Of a stretch of DNA of 32,591 bases, positions 9,386 to 21,384 are shown one piece after another. The notes below the pieces were generated by a model. It searched no databases. It worked only from the letters and a program-made list of their open reading frames with translations, and was not told the DNA's origin. The stretch covers positions 761,741-794,331 of the forward strand of contig QEOQ01000439.1 in assembly GCA_010279815.1 (NCBI GenBank), given 5' to 3'. A program made the translations under genes and the position numbers. Each line of letters opens with the position of its first letter. The stretch's first letter is position 1. The stretch is from Brachionus plicatilis. Its lineage: Eukaryota; Rotifera; Eurotatoria; Ploima; Brachionidae.

Positions 9386-11623
9386 TTATTTGAGGAAAAA
9401 ATTTAGGGTTATGAATTTAGTTTTTTTATTTACTTCGCATTGTTCCAGATCTCTTATGCCTGTTACTGTTTTTAGCATTAATGATCTAAGCTTAGTAAGA
9501 GTGTTATCATCCTCTTTTGCATTTAAAATAACTGTTTTATATAAATCGGTTAATGATGATCCTGCTTTTTCAGCTTTCGTTGCATATTTTACCATATATG
9601 CTATTTCCGCTTCTTGGTCAAGTATAATTTGCATATCGACATTGGCACACCACTTTTGACAGATTATTCTGTTATGCACATTCATCTGAGTATCGTTTCT
9701 TTTTAAAAAAATTTGAGCTCTAACTGAATTACCTAGTTCTATAAATTCAATGTTTGTAGCTTCACATTTTTCCATAGGGTAATTAAAGCGACATTTTTTT
9801 TTTTAGTTGATTTACAATAATTTTCTAATCTACATTGATGTCTTTGACAGCAATTAACTATATTTTCATAAAACTCGTTTTTATCTTTTTGTTTAATTAG
9901 GTTTTGATCAAGACTACATGGATGAGGATTTGGTACACATGCTTCTTGTACATTAGTTCGTGGATTCATAGCTGTTAGTAATGTATTTGTATAATCGATT
10001 AATATTTTTTCGGATTTTTTACCAATATAAATTAACTCATTTACTCCATTTTTAGATGCTGGGGATATATCATCTGTAAGTATTTGTTTTTCCGCCATTC
10101 TACCTTGGTAAACTTTAGTAGTTAAATCACGCAGACCTGGATCGTTTTTAAATTTAGCTGCACCGTGAGCATGTATAGTAGATCTTTTAAGTAAATTTTT
10201 CAGTTTTATTATTAATTATACTTAATCAGTTTATTTTTAAATTATTATACCTTGATTGCCACTCATATCGATGCCAGCGCCATTCTCAATCTAGAATTCC
10301 GTCAAAAACAACCTTAAGAAACTCATTGAGACGAAAAGTGAAATACCAGTCGACTAAATGTGGATTATTTAGCACATTTTTATAACGTTTGTTTTTGTCT
10401 AAAATAAATTGTCCAGGCATTAATCGATGAAGATCATGCCAATGATTGTCAGCATATGAAAAGGTAAAGAAAACAGTTGCACAACATTTCTGTTCAAATG
10501 TTGCTTCCAGTTCTGTTCTTCTTTTATAACTTTTAATTAATTAATTTTAGATTATTAAACTTTGTTAATTTTAATGTTGAATTTTACCAAAACGAATCAG
10601 AGCCGGTAATATTGGAAGAGTACGCTGTCATACGTTTCATTATTTGATCTGCATTTCCGTCTTTCAAGTGATCTTTTAACTGCTGAATAGTTAGGTAAGC
10701 ATCACCTTAATATTAGTTTTAATTTAAAATTTTAATTTTATAAATTTTTGTATAATTTTAAGGTTTTACCTATATTTTGTTTAAGGTAAACTTTGCTTTG
10801 CTCTAATGCTTTATGTCTCCTCACGCGATCGCATGCCCAGAATTTAAACCGTGGATGTTTTACAAACGGGTAATACATTTCTTGATTAGATGTATGTTCT
10901 GTTGCAAATTTAAGGAGATTTTTAAATCCATCAGTTTCAGATACTTCAACTAATCTAGCTTTTTTAGTTGGGTCAGCTAAACCCAGTGGAAATAGTGACG
11001 GGAATGTTAAAGAACATAGTCCATCGAAGTCAAATTCATTGATTGGTGTATTATCAGCTTCAGGCCAATCACATTTAATGAAATTTTCTACACGTTGGAT
11101 TTGGAATGGTTGATCCAGATTGGATTCGACAGTGGTTTGAATAAAATCATCAGTTACCAAATCATCTTGAACAATTGATGGGCCAGTTTCAATAATAACT
11201 TGGTCAAAGGTTGATGCTGCAAGGTCTCCATCTTCAATTTCATTTAAATCAGTGGGTATACTATCGACAGGTAATTCTTTTAAATTATTTTTATCAATAG
11301 TGATTCCTTTATTGATCCAATCAGGATTATGTTTGCATAAAAATCTTAGCACATTTTCAACTGTATATTTATTAACTTTAAATTCTTTGGATTCATTGTT
11401 TTATTAGTTTTTTTTATAATCAAAAACAAGGTAAAGCTTTACATAATGATGTGATATCTTGTGAAAAATTTGCTACATAACCTCTTGAAATGAGTTGTCC
11501 ACCTGGTAGACGGTATATTTGCATTACAGCTAAAATAGGCGCAATTAACATTTCTTCGATCATTGTGAGTTCTTTAAATAACTTTTTTATTTCAATCGGA
11601 ATATCGTCAAAACTAGGTAACAT
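9386..11623 (-). pseudogene. Helitron Rep (HUH endonuclease) domain, decayed
   Basis: In order on the - strand: TMIEEMLIAPILAVMQIYRL and ISRGYVANFSQDI (11420-11623), VENVLRFLCKHNPDW, INEFDFDGLCSLTFPSLFP and FVKHPRFKFWACDRVRRH (10765-11352). Then SYADNHWHDLHRLMPGQ, NPHLVDWYFTFRLNEF, WRWHRYEWQ and STIHAHGAAK (HUH motif), and lastly AEIAYMVKYATKAEK with the two catalytic tyrosines spaced Y-x3-Y. Introns with GT...AG lie at about 10700-10763, 10533-10587 and 10184-10250 (67 nt, joining EWQSR to STIHAHG). Breaks: TGA just before EWRWHRYEWQ (about 10290) and a T-run frameshift near 9793-9804. The Rep domain nicks and joins DNA in rolling-circle transposition. Confidence 0.92.
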
Positions 11624-11639
11624 ATCATTCTGTTTAGAA

Positions 11640-12060
11640 TATTAAATGAATTTCTTATGATCATTAATGTTGCATTGTGAACATTTAGGTATTAGCGAAG
11701 GCCATAATTCTTTGCAGTTAGGGCAATGATAATTGTTAAGTTGCCTCATTTTTTTATGAAATTTGTCCATTTCTGGTCCAACCCAATCTTGTTCATTTAG
11801 TTCGCCGTTTAGTCTAGAGTTAAATTCTTCTAAATATTTTTTTTTTGCATATTTCGATTTAAATTAAAAGATATCTTATTTTTATTTAATTCAGATAATC
11901 TATTTTTTTCTATTTCAGCTAATTCAGAAGTCATATTTTTCCTATATCGTTGTTGTGATTCTTGCGATTGAATGATTTGTGTTGGTTTTTTATTAGTGGC
12001 TCTATTTTTAGATCTATTTGTTTCTTTTTTTTTTTGTTCTGGTGTCATGTTTTCACGATA
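11640..12060 (-). pseudogene. Helitron N-terminal basic region and zinc finger
   Basis: The segment from an ATG near 12048 is rich in Lys, Arg and Gln (KKKETNRSKNRATNKK, then RYRKNMTSELAEIEKNRL), as in Helitron N-termini. After an A-run frameshift near 11840 it reads LNEQDWVGPEMDKFHKKM, then HCPNCKELWPSLIPKCSQC, a C-x2-C...C-x2-C zinc finger. A TAA follows in DHKKFI*YSKQNDM, directly before the Rep domain. Confidence 0.75.
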
Positions 12061-12119
12061 TGATCGAAGTCTAATACTATCAGAAATCTTATTATTAATT
12101 ACTTCAACTTGATTAGATA

Positions 12120-13310
12120 CATCCAGGAACTTTTTTGTTGAATTTTTTTTTAATATTAATTTCTTCTTGATAAATATAAATAATTAGTTACCTTTTTTAA
12201 CATATCAATCAAGCCTCTTTTGTTTAGATTAGACATATTTTTAACATTTTTATTCTTTAGAATTTGTTTTAAGTCGCATAAATTAATTTCATATATATTT
12301 TTCATTTCATTGTTAATTTCAATATAAACAGGCTCATGTTCGCTTTGTGGTTTATTTGCTAATTTATCAGTTCTTCTTTTTTGACTACGTTCTTACTCTT
12401 CAATTCTTCTGATATCTAAAGACGTTGGACTTAAATCTGGTTGTTTACGTTTTTGAGGTTTAATAAGAATTATTTGAGCCTCAAATAATGCAGATACTTG
12501 TTTGGGTCTAATTCTTGTCACTAAAAATTTAAGTATTTTAGTAACTTGATAATAATTTATATTTTATTTTATATATTTTATTATAAAGTATTTTTTTACT
12601 TTTTATTTTATTTAATTTTAAGATTTTTTTTAATTTATTTTATTTTATTACAATTTCTATATTAGTTTATTTTATTTTTTTACAATTTTAATATTAGTTT
12701 ATTTTAATTTTTATTTAAGTTTATTACAATTTTAATAAAACATATTTTTCTTTAGTTTAGTTTAATTTTTTTCTATTTGTTGGTTTTTTAGTTGTTTTTG
12801 TATTTTTGGGAACTTTTGAAACTCTGGATTTAATTTCTGTTGATTTAACTTCGTATGGTACCCTTAATTCCTAACTTCTTCGTTCATTCACTTCTTTTGA
12901 TTTACATTCATTCACTTCTTTAGACATATTTTCTACATTAGCAAAATATGAATCAACCGAATCATTCAGAAGCTGATCATCAAGTCTTTCATCCTCATCG
13001 ATTTCATTTAATATTGTGTTTTGTGCATTCAACTATAATGTTTTTATTATAAAAGCATTACATTTTAAAATAGAACAAAAGATAAAAAAACAAAATTAAA
13101 TATTACTAAATCACATTTGCTTAATCGTTCAGCTTTATTACTATCTCTTTTATTTTTTAAATTTGCTAATTTAATTTCAATTGCTTTTTCTTCTGATTTT
13201 AGCTTCACAAATGCTCTGGTGTAATTTTTTTCATTATTTATTAGTCTTTGTATAGACTTCAAGCAAGCATCTTTGCATTTAGCAGCAATAATCTTTTTGA
13301 TAGGAGCCAT
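12120..13310 (-). pseudogene. Helitron 5' exons, with a SAP-like domain
   Basis: The gene appears to start at ATG 13308-13310 (MAPIKKIIAAKCKDACLK), with a coiled-coil-like charged region. A 74-nt intron (13033-13106, GT...AG) joins KCDL to LNAQNTILNEIDEDERLDD. A TAG interrupts NERRS*ELRVPYE near 12870. After about 230 bp of A/T-only sequence (12540-12770, probably an intron), the frame resumes as VTRIRPKQVSALFEAQ after an AG near 12525. It runs to LCDLKQILKNKNVKN and LNKRGLIDMLKK near 12200. That last part has the L-x2-L...KxGLxxxL layout of a SAP DNA-binding domain. A further stop lies in RRIEE*ERSQ. Assignment to the Helitron rests on strand, order and spacing; the ATG and domain are my reading. 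Confidence 0.6.
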
Positions 13311-14342
13311 TAAAGTAGAGATCTTTCAATTATTAATTATTATGAATCAATTAATTATTTGAAGTGAAGTAAATTAAATCATATTAAAACAAAATTAAAC
13401 GAAAAACTATATTGAAAAAATACATTTTTATTATTTTAATTTAATTTTACATATAAGACTTTTTAATTTGTCTCAATAAAATTTAAAAAAAATTTTAAAG
13501 GTTTAAATAAAACAAAATATTCAGGCTTTAATCAACTTACAATTTTCAAGAGTAGAGAATACAAAACAAAGCTATTTATTCTTCTAACACCTAAGATAAT
13601 TAGCAAACTTAAATATTTTTAAGTTTTTTTTATTTGGACCAATTAATCAATTAGTTGGTCGTTTTTTTCTGTTTTTTTGTACGGCATAACGGTATTCGAA
13701 TAATTTTTCATATGCATAGATGTTTTTTTTTATTCGCTTACATATTTGCTTATGATGCTCGTTCCTCGCAATAAAAAACTATAAATACGGTAAGCTTAAA
13801 ATAAAAAAATAGCTTTTGTATTTAAAATTGAAACATCATCAAAAAAAATTCAAAAGAAAATCTAAAAAAATGACAAAATTAACTTTTTTAATTTTAATTT
13901 TTTGATTTTATTCCTAAATTAAAGTTAAAAAATAATGCCTTGTTAATCGGAATTATAAAGCTCTGCTTCCCTATCTTACTAATTATACGGTATGTTAAAA
14001 AAATTTAGAAATTAATTATTTTATTTATCTTGAATTGTTTATTTATTTTATTTGACGAAGAATTGAGTGCAAAAGAAAAAAAAATAAAAACACTGATTTG
14101 CAGAATTTTTCTCTTCAATTTGATGTATGTGTGATATAGCGACGTCTTTGTCGATATCACTGGAAAGTTAATTAACTTAACCATGAGCGTTTAAGTTAAG
14201 AAGGAGCATAAATAGATGTTCCAATACGAGGGAGATCGGATAGACGGGCCCAAAGGTACTAATGTAAACATTACAGTATGACACTCGGCATAAAAATATA
14301 ATTAACTTTAAATATTTTTAATGAATAAATTTCTTATAAAAA
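13311..14342. other. AT-rich region with one GC-richer block
   Basis: No gene is seen. A short shared coding-like segment lies near 13755-13778 on the - strand. At about 14128-14290 the base composition is less AT-rich. GTGATATAGCGAC can pair with GTCGATATCAC here, and a run reading ATAGACGGGCCCAAAGGTAC follows. I cannot assign this block to an RNA or element family. Confidence 0.35.
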
Positions 14343-15085
14343 TTTAAAAAAAAAGCCGGTTCAAAAGTTTAGAAATTCGGATGATCCAAAAGATTAAACA
14401 ATTAAAATCTTTTTTTACTCCATTATAATTAATTCTTTCATATTAAACTGCTTAATGCAAATAATCTCTAACTCCTCATGTCCTTTCAAAATAACATTAC
14501 AAAAAAATCTTTAATTTGCCAAACAATTGGTAAAAAAAATGCGTCTAGCCCACTAAAATGGCTAGCTGTTTGGTGTTTCTTCAAAATGTGTCTCTTCAAC
14601 TAAAAAACGATACTCAGAGACTGGTACTGTGTCTGATCGAAGCCGTCAAGGGGTTAGGAAAAGAAAGAATACCGTAATGAGATTTCTCCAAAAAAAAGGT
14701 TAAGAGTCTCATACAGCAGTAAGATAACCGCTTCTTAACATAAAAGATAGACAAAAAATATATAAATGTTATAAACATAAGCGACTGTTTCAAAGAACAG
14801 AACATTGAGGTTCTGTCATGGTGTGCCCGTTCATCAGATCACAACCCAATTGAGAACTTATGGTCATACATGGATACCAAATTGATAGACACTAAAGTAA
14901 CCCCTATTGAACATTAAAAAAAGGTTTAACACAAAGAATGGTTAAAGATTCCGAATAAGTACGCACAAAAATTAATTGAATTTACGTGAAAAAGAGTTTT
15001 GGCTTGTTATAACGCCAAAGGCCGCCATTTCAAATATTAAATTGTAAAAATTTAATATTTGAAATGGTTAGTAATTTTTGAACCC
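14343..15085 (+). pseudogene. Tc1-type transposon fossil, internally deleted
   Basis: On the + strand the first half gives VSSKCVSSTKKRYSETGTVS and DRSRQG, the second helix-turn-helix and linker of a Tc1 transposase (about 14570-14650). The centre is missing or scrambled. The C-terminus follows as SSDHNPIENLWSYMD (about 14835-14880), the block with the third catalytic acid in DD34E elements, then WLKIPNKYAQKLIE and CYNAKGRHFKY. The ends GGTTCAAAAGTTTAGAA (about 14353) and TTACTAACC...GAACCC reversed (about 15060-15085) are related. Several stops and frameshifts are present, so it is dead. Exact borders and the TA duplication are uncertain. Confidence 0.7.
15025..15067. repeat. 18-bp perfect hairpin at the Tc1 3' end
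   Basis: Bases 15025-15042 and 15050-15067 are exact reverse complements with a 7-nt loop. The left arm encodes the last residues (HFKY) of the transposase, so the right arm is an inverted copy of the coding end. Confidence 0.85.
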
Positions 15086-15427
15086 TTTTTTTTTTTAATT
15101 AATTTTATCCATTTTTTCTTTTTGTAATTTTTATGATTTTTTTTTCATATAATTTTTTTTTTGGTTTTATGTTTTTGGATTGATGACGAATAAAAAAAAG
15201 CCACTTTTTATATTTTCACATCTATCATATGCTTAGTAAAATTATTTTGTTAAGAAAAAAAAAATCTGAAAATAAACCGCTCTAACGCCGTTTTGCCAGC
15301 GTTAAACGGCGTTCTTTTCAGCGATTTTTTTCAAGTATCAAATCAGCACTGTATATATTTAATCAAAATTATATTTTTCTATTTCAATTTTTTCTATTTC
15401 GGTTTTTGAGTCCAGAAATCATCATCA
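15086..15427. other. AT-rich spacer with a GC hairpin
   Basis: No gene is seen. AACGCCGTTT (15284-15293) and AAACGGCGTT (15304-15313) form a 10-bp stem with a 10-nt loop, striking in this AT-rich setting. Its role is unknown. Confidence 0.45.
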
Positions 15428-15810
15428 CAGATTCATTTTATTTATTGGTTTATCTATGCCTAGCTAAAGCTGCTTCAGATTAAAAAAATAAATTCAAATT
15501 AAAAAAATAAAAAAAATTTAAAATAAAGTTTAAAGCAAAATCAATTAAAATAAAATATAGAAAAAAAAAATACAAATATTGATGATTGATTGAAATGAGT
15601 GATGATTATTGCTGCAAGTTTAGGTAGTTAACATATCAGGAAAGAAAGAAGAAATGCTAAGCCAGTGTTCTAATTCGTCTAAGTATTTAATGATCCCATT
15701 TTCTAAGTTACCCTATTTCTTATAAATAAAAAACTAATAAGATCGTTAACAAAAATAAGGAAGTATTCATTATCTTTTTTATCTAATATCTTTAAGGCAT
15801 CAAATACATT
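15428..15810 (-). pseudogene. 3' end of a LINE, C-terminal fragment
   Basis: On the - strand LSISSFFPDMLTT followed by a stop (about 15628-15675) matches the LTISSFFPELINT terminus of the LINE piece at 25626-25930. The shared DNA TCAGGAAAGAAAGAAGAAAT supports one family. Further upstream only a faint match remains, with stops. The 3' part at 15437-15490 resembles the tails at 29240-29280 and 30004-30050. The fragment ends where the subrepeat array starts. Confidence 0.5.
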
Positions 15811-15812
15811 CT

Positions 15813-16044
15813 GCACTATAAATAATCACAAGTTGCACTATAATATTTAAATTGCACTATAATATTTACATGCACTTTATTAATCAAGGCTGCACTATAA
15901 ATAACATTCTTACACTATTATATTTTTTAATAAGCACTAATATAATTTTTATTTTGCACTAGAATAATCTTTACTTAGCACTAAATTAATGTTTAAAAAG
16001 CACTAAAATAATTTTAGACCTGAACTATTTTAATTCATTTTTAG
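15813..16044 (+). repeat. Left tandem array, about 22-bp unit
   Basis: Successive units start at GCACTA and share the consensus GCACTAxAATAATxTTTA with variable ends, for example GCACTAGAATAATCTTTACT. Units nearest the centre are closest to 22 bp; outer ones are shorter and more diverged. Confidence 0.8.
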
Positions 16045-16513
16045 ATAAATTAATACAACAAGCATTTGCTCGTCACACATTCTGAAATATTTTAATAATT
16101 TCGAGGTGTTAGATGCATGTATTAGCGACCATTTTTCAACGATCACTTCCTTTAGTATAAAACCATTTCAAAAAAGAAAAATGTTTTACAAGATAAATTG
16201 GGATGAGTTCAGAAATCGTTTAAGTAGAGATCAGAGTCCGAATTGCACCCCTCTCTCAACCGAGGTGTTTGACCAAGCGGCATCAAAACTGACAAATAAT
16301 ATCCAGAATGCTTTGGTAAAATCTACAACAAGTTTCACAATTAATAACCCTACAAAATTGTTTTGCCCAGTTCCACAACACGTACTCGCACTAATTTATT
16401 TCAAAAGAAGGATAAAAAAACATTCAAAAAAAGTCAACTGCCTGAACACAAAAAAATTCTTAATGCAGTCAATTACAATATATTTATTAAGATTGGTTTC
16501 AATATTTAGTTAA
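16045..16513 (+). pseudogene. LINE ORF2 fragment: end of the AP endonuclease
   Basis: The open frame runs through ICSSHILKYFNNFEVLDACI, then SDHFSTITSFSIK, then YKINWDEFRNRL and ends near ALIYFKRRIKKHSKK. S-D-H is the last catalytic motif of apurinic-type endonucleases in non-LTR retrotransposons, and the following region is the linker before the reverse transcriptase. The rest of the retrotransposon is absent: the frame stops at 16508 and the other side runs into the subrepeat array. The fragment has few or no breaks, so it was captured or truncated not long ago, or is short enough to have escaped. It lies wholly between the inverted arrays. Confidence 0.65.
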
Positions 16514-16764
16514 AATATTCAAAAAATTGTCAATATAGTTAAAATACTCAAAATTTAAATCAAATCACACCATAGATTTGTTCAGAATTTTGTCTAGTTT
16601 TCTTTAAAAAAAAAATGTTTTATTAAGTAATCCCTGGGACTATATACAATTAAACTGAAAAAAAGTATTCTTTTTGGTTTTTTTTTAAATAATAAAAATT
16701 GCCACACCCTTTTTTTCAAACAAAACTATTTACTAGGGTGTAGAAAATTTTATGCTCTTTCAGA

Positions 16765-16914
16765 ATATGGCAAGTTTTTTTTTCTATTTTACATTTTTAG
16801 AAATAATTGCGTAATTAAATTTCAAATTTTACCATGCTTAAGTATTGAGTTTAAATTTAACAACGTAATTTCAAAATTTCAAAAAGTTAAATAGAAAAAA
16901 AAAATTGCCATATA
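16765..16914. mobile_element. 150-bp palindromic MITE-like repeat
   Basis: ATATGGCAAGTTTTTTTTTC at the left and the reverse complement of AAAAAAAATTGCCATAT at the right form imperfect inverted ends of about 27 bp. The inner parts also pair in places (AAATTTCAAATTTTA against TAATTTCAAAATTTC). No target duplication is clear. Confidence 0.5.
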
Positions 16915-17159
16915 TATAATTTTAAAAAAGATTTTAATTTTATCTTTGAGTAATTGAGTCTGAAAGATCTACAACTTTTTAAAGGGTTAGTTTTTTTTAG
17001 ACACCTGGATATAAATTTTTTTTTTGTCCCCCAAAAAAATGAAATCTAGGGTTTCAAAGGACGCAGTTTACGAGCAATTTCCCCAAGCAATTTATAAAAG
17101 GGACGGAAAATAAAATAAAATAAGCTTTGTTGAAAATAAAAATAAAAATAAAGTCTAAA

Positions 17160-17465
17160 TTAATATTTAAAATTATTTTAGTTCATGTTCAAAATTATTT
17201 TAGTGTAACTCAGAGATTATTTTAGGTCAAATTAGAAATTATTTTAATTCAACTCAGAAATTATTTTAGTAAAAATCAAAAATTATTTAAGTGCCAGGTG
17301 ATTTATACAGTAAAGTTTTGAAATATAAAAGTTCTGATTTGAATTATTTTGGTAAAAAACCGAATAATTCAGTGCACATAAAATAATGTAGTACTTATTG
17401 GAAATAATATAGTGCAGTTTGGTATTAAAAAAAGTGCAACTTCTGATTAATTTAAAGTGCAACAT
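17160..17465 (-). repeat. Right tandem array, inverted about 22-bp unit
   Basis: Units such as AAATTATTTTAGTAAAAATC and AAATAATATAGTGCAGTTTG repeat about 13 times. Reverse-complemented they give the same CACTAAAATAATTT consensus as the left array. One unit near 17310 is degenerate or doubled. Confidence 0.8.
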
Positions 17466-18035
17466 TAAATACAAGCCATATCTTTAATAAAATTAATTTA
17501 TAATACCCTTATCTAGACAAGTTCGACAAAAAGTCTCACCAAATTTTTCATTCATATTTTTCTTCTTCTTATGAACAGCTAAAATGAATTATTTCTCTTC
17601 CTCATCATCTTCTTCTTCAACCAGACTGTTTTTGATAAATCTACCTGTTCTTCAACTTTATCTTAAACATATTTCTCTTCTGTCTGTTTTCTTTCATTTT
17701 TATTTCGTTTGAGATCAATTTTTTTTAACTCTGAACGCCAGTCACAAATTTTTTTGGCAGTATCGAGTGAGTATTGAGTCACTCATTTTTATCGAGAATA
17801 TATTCATTATTTAATTAAATGCAGATCTTAATTTATGTCCTATTGAACTTTTTAATCTAATATTTGACAAAAATTGAATTGAATTTGTTTTTAAAATATA
17901 AAAAAAAAATAAAGAAATTTATATTAAAAGTAAAAAATAAATCATTTGAAAATTAAATACCACTTATGATTTTGCATAAATAAATAAATGAAAAAATATA
18001 GATCAAAAAATTAAAAAATTGGAACAAATCGATTA
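17466..18035 (-). other. Spacer with a weak coding-like segment
   Basis: On the - strand at about 17520-17780 short frames read TAKKICDWRSELKKIDLKRN and, in another frame, KFGETFCRTCLDKG. They are interrupted by stops and I recognise no family. It could be a decayed exon or chance. The rest is A/T-rich. Confidence 0.2.
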
Positions 18036-18130
18036 CAGTATTGCACAAAAGTTTAGACGCACTATTAAATTAAATACGTAAATTTACGTAGTTTCACGTA
18101 AAATAACCGGAAATTACGTAAATTTTTGTA
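18036..18130 (+). mobile_element. One end of a Tc1/mariner-like element
   Basis: TA is followed by CAGTATTGCACAAAAGTTTA, which has the look of a Tc1-type terminus, and then ACGTAA-rich sequence like that inside the element at 31668-32203. No matching opposite end was found before 19490. Confidence 0.4.
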
Positions 18131-19491
18131 AAAAGAAAAAATTCCAAAAAATACTATTTTTTATTGAGAATTTTGACATTTTTTGACTTTTTTTTAATTT
18201 TTTTGGCCTGAATTCGAAAAAAAAGAAATTACTTTTTTTTTACATAGTTTCAGTGAAATAAAAGTAAAAAAAAAAACAAATCGGTAAAAATTTTAAAAAA
18301 TTTAATTACAAACAATAAAAAAAAGGCAAAAAAAAAATTTTCAATTATACACAGGCCACAGTCCTTTATAATTCAATGATTCGACCAATCTCCATTTATT
18401 TCTATAACCACTTTATTTACCTTAATTTTTATTAAAATTTTTTTTAAAGATTAAATTGAAAATAAAAACTAATAAAAACCTTTTTTAAATGATTTTGAAA
18501 AAGATTTTTATATCATTTTTCTTATAAAATACATGAGATTTCGATTTTACACTTAGCTGAAAAATTGAAATTGAATTAAGTCCATAAATATTTCTATCTT
18601 TGATTTAAATCAAATATTTCGTGCCTCTATAAAAATAGTCTAGATAGCTCTACATAAAAAAATATTCTTAAAATAAAAAATTATTGATGCGGTTTTGGGA
18701 AAAAAACAGACTTGGCTTTGGCCATGGTTTTTTAAATTATTTCCAAATACCTTATGTCTTGACTTAACTTGTGCCTTTTGAAAAACTCTTGAAAAAAAAG
18801 AAATTTAATAGAATATCAGCTTGCTTTGAATTTAGCATATTTAATGAAAAAAGCTTTTGTTACAAATTCAAATTAAAAGTACGATTTAACTAAACTTCAG
18901 CAAAAAAATTACAAACTTGAATATTTTTATTTTAATTTATTCTCAACTGGTATTTTTTTAAATTTTGTTTAGAAATTTTTAATATAAATGACCTTGGACA
19001 TAATTATGAAAAAATTGTAAACAACTGATAAAATTTTTCTTACCTAAGTGACTAACTAAAACTCAATATAATCTATATAAATATACGAGATTAATCTACT
19101 AAAGTTTTTATTTGGATTAGACTTGGTCTTGTAACATTAATTATCTATTATTTTGGTATTTTCTTTCTTCAATTCTAGTCCAAATATTTTCAAATTAATT
19201 AAGCTTAACAGCGGAAATAAAAAAAGTTGATCTCTTTGAGCCTTCCAAAAGCAAATATATAATTGCTTTATTTTAATAAGCCAAGGCTTTATCTGCATCG
19301 GATTGTATAAATTCTAGCTTTTTTACTAGATTAAAAATCAAGAACTTTTTCATTTTCTAAAATATTTTCTAAGTTATATGCAGATTTTTTAAATTCCACT
19401 TAGATTCTTTTTGTGTAAATATGACTACGTCGAAAAAAATAATTTATTATATATTATAAATTTCAATTTAAGATTTAAAAATCTTACAACA
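18131..19491. other. AT-rich upstream region of UAP1
   Basis: No gene or element is recognised. At about 18750-18795 a GACTTAACTTGTGCC...AAAACTCTT stretch faintly resembles a hAT end. A promoter must lie in the last few hundred bases, but no core element stands out against the AT background. Confidence 0.4.
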
Positions 19492-21273
<1,782 letters not shown>

Positions 21274-21378
21274 TTGTCTTCAATTCAGAAAAATTTTATT
21301 ATCAAATTATTTATTTTTTAAATTGAACGTAGACCAGGAAGTTAAGTTTTGTGAACAAGGAATCTACACGATAAAGTT

Positions 21379-21384
21379 AATAAA
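21379..21384 (+). promoter_or_regulatory. Possible polyadenylation signal of UAP1
   Basis: AATAAA lies 106 nt after the stop codon. In such AT-rich DNA this hexamer is common, so the call rests on position only. Confidence 0.35.

Larger units (their letters stand above)
15811..17465. mobile_element. Foldback-like element with inverted arrays of 22-bp subrepeats
   Basis: The left arm (15811-16044) is about 11 units of 20-22 bp beginning GCACTA. The right arm (17160-17465) is about 13 units of the reverse complement, ending TAGTGC or similar. The two arms face each other around 1.1 kb of unrelated sequence that includes a LINE fragment and a small MITE. Long inverted arms built from tandem subrepeats are the hallmark of Foldback/Galileo-type elements. 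No transposase is seen, and the target duplication is unclear, so the structure is firm but the family is inferred. Confidence 0.6.

Noticed and set aside
14343..14400. GGTTCAAAAG considered as a tRNA B box
   Set aside because: No acceptor or anticodon stem can be folded around it, and it fits the Tc1 terminus.
14614..14805. 63-codon frame on the - strand, rich in Phe and Leu
   Set aside because: It is the antisense shadow of the Tc1 transposase remnant, whose motifs read on the + strand.
15813..16044. Array considered as CRISPR because of regular spacing
   Set aside because: Units are contiguous, diverged 22-mers with no unique spacers, an inverted partner array lies 1.1 kb away, and the DNA is animal.
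19411..19491. An upstream ATG that would add 27 residues to UAP1
   Set aside because: The added residues are hydrophobic and unlike the family; the ATG at 19492 starts the expected N-terminal helix.
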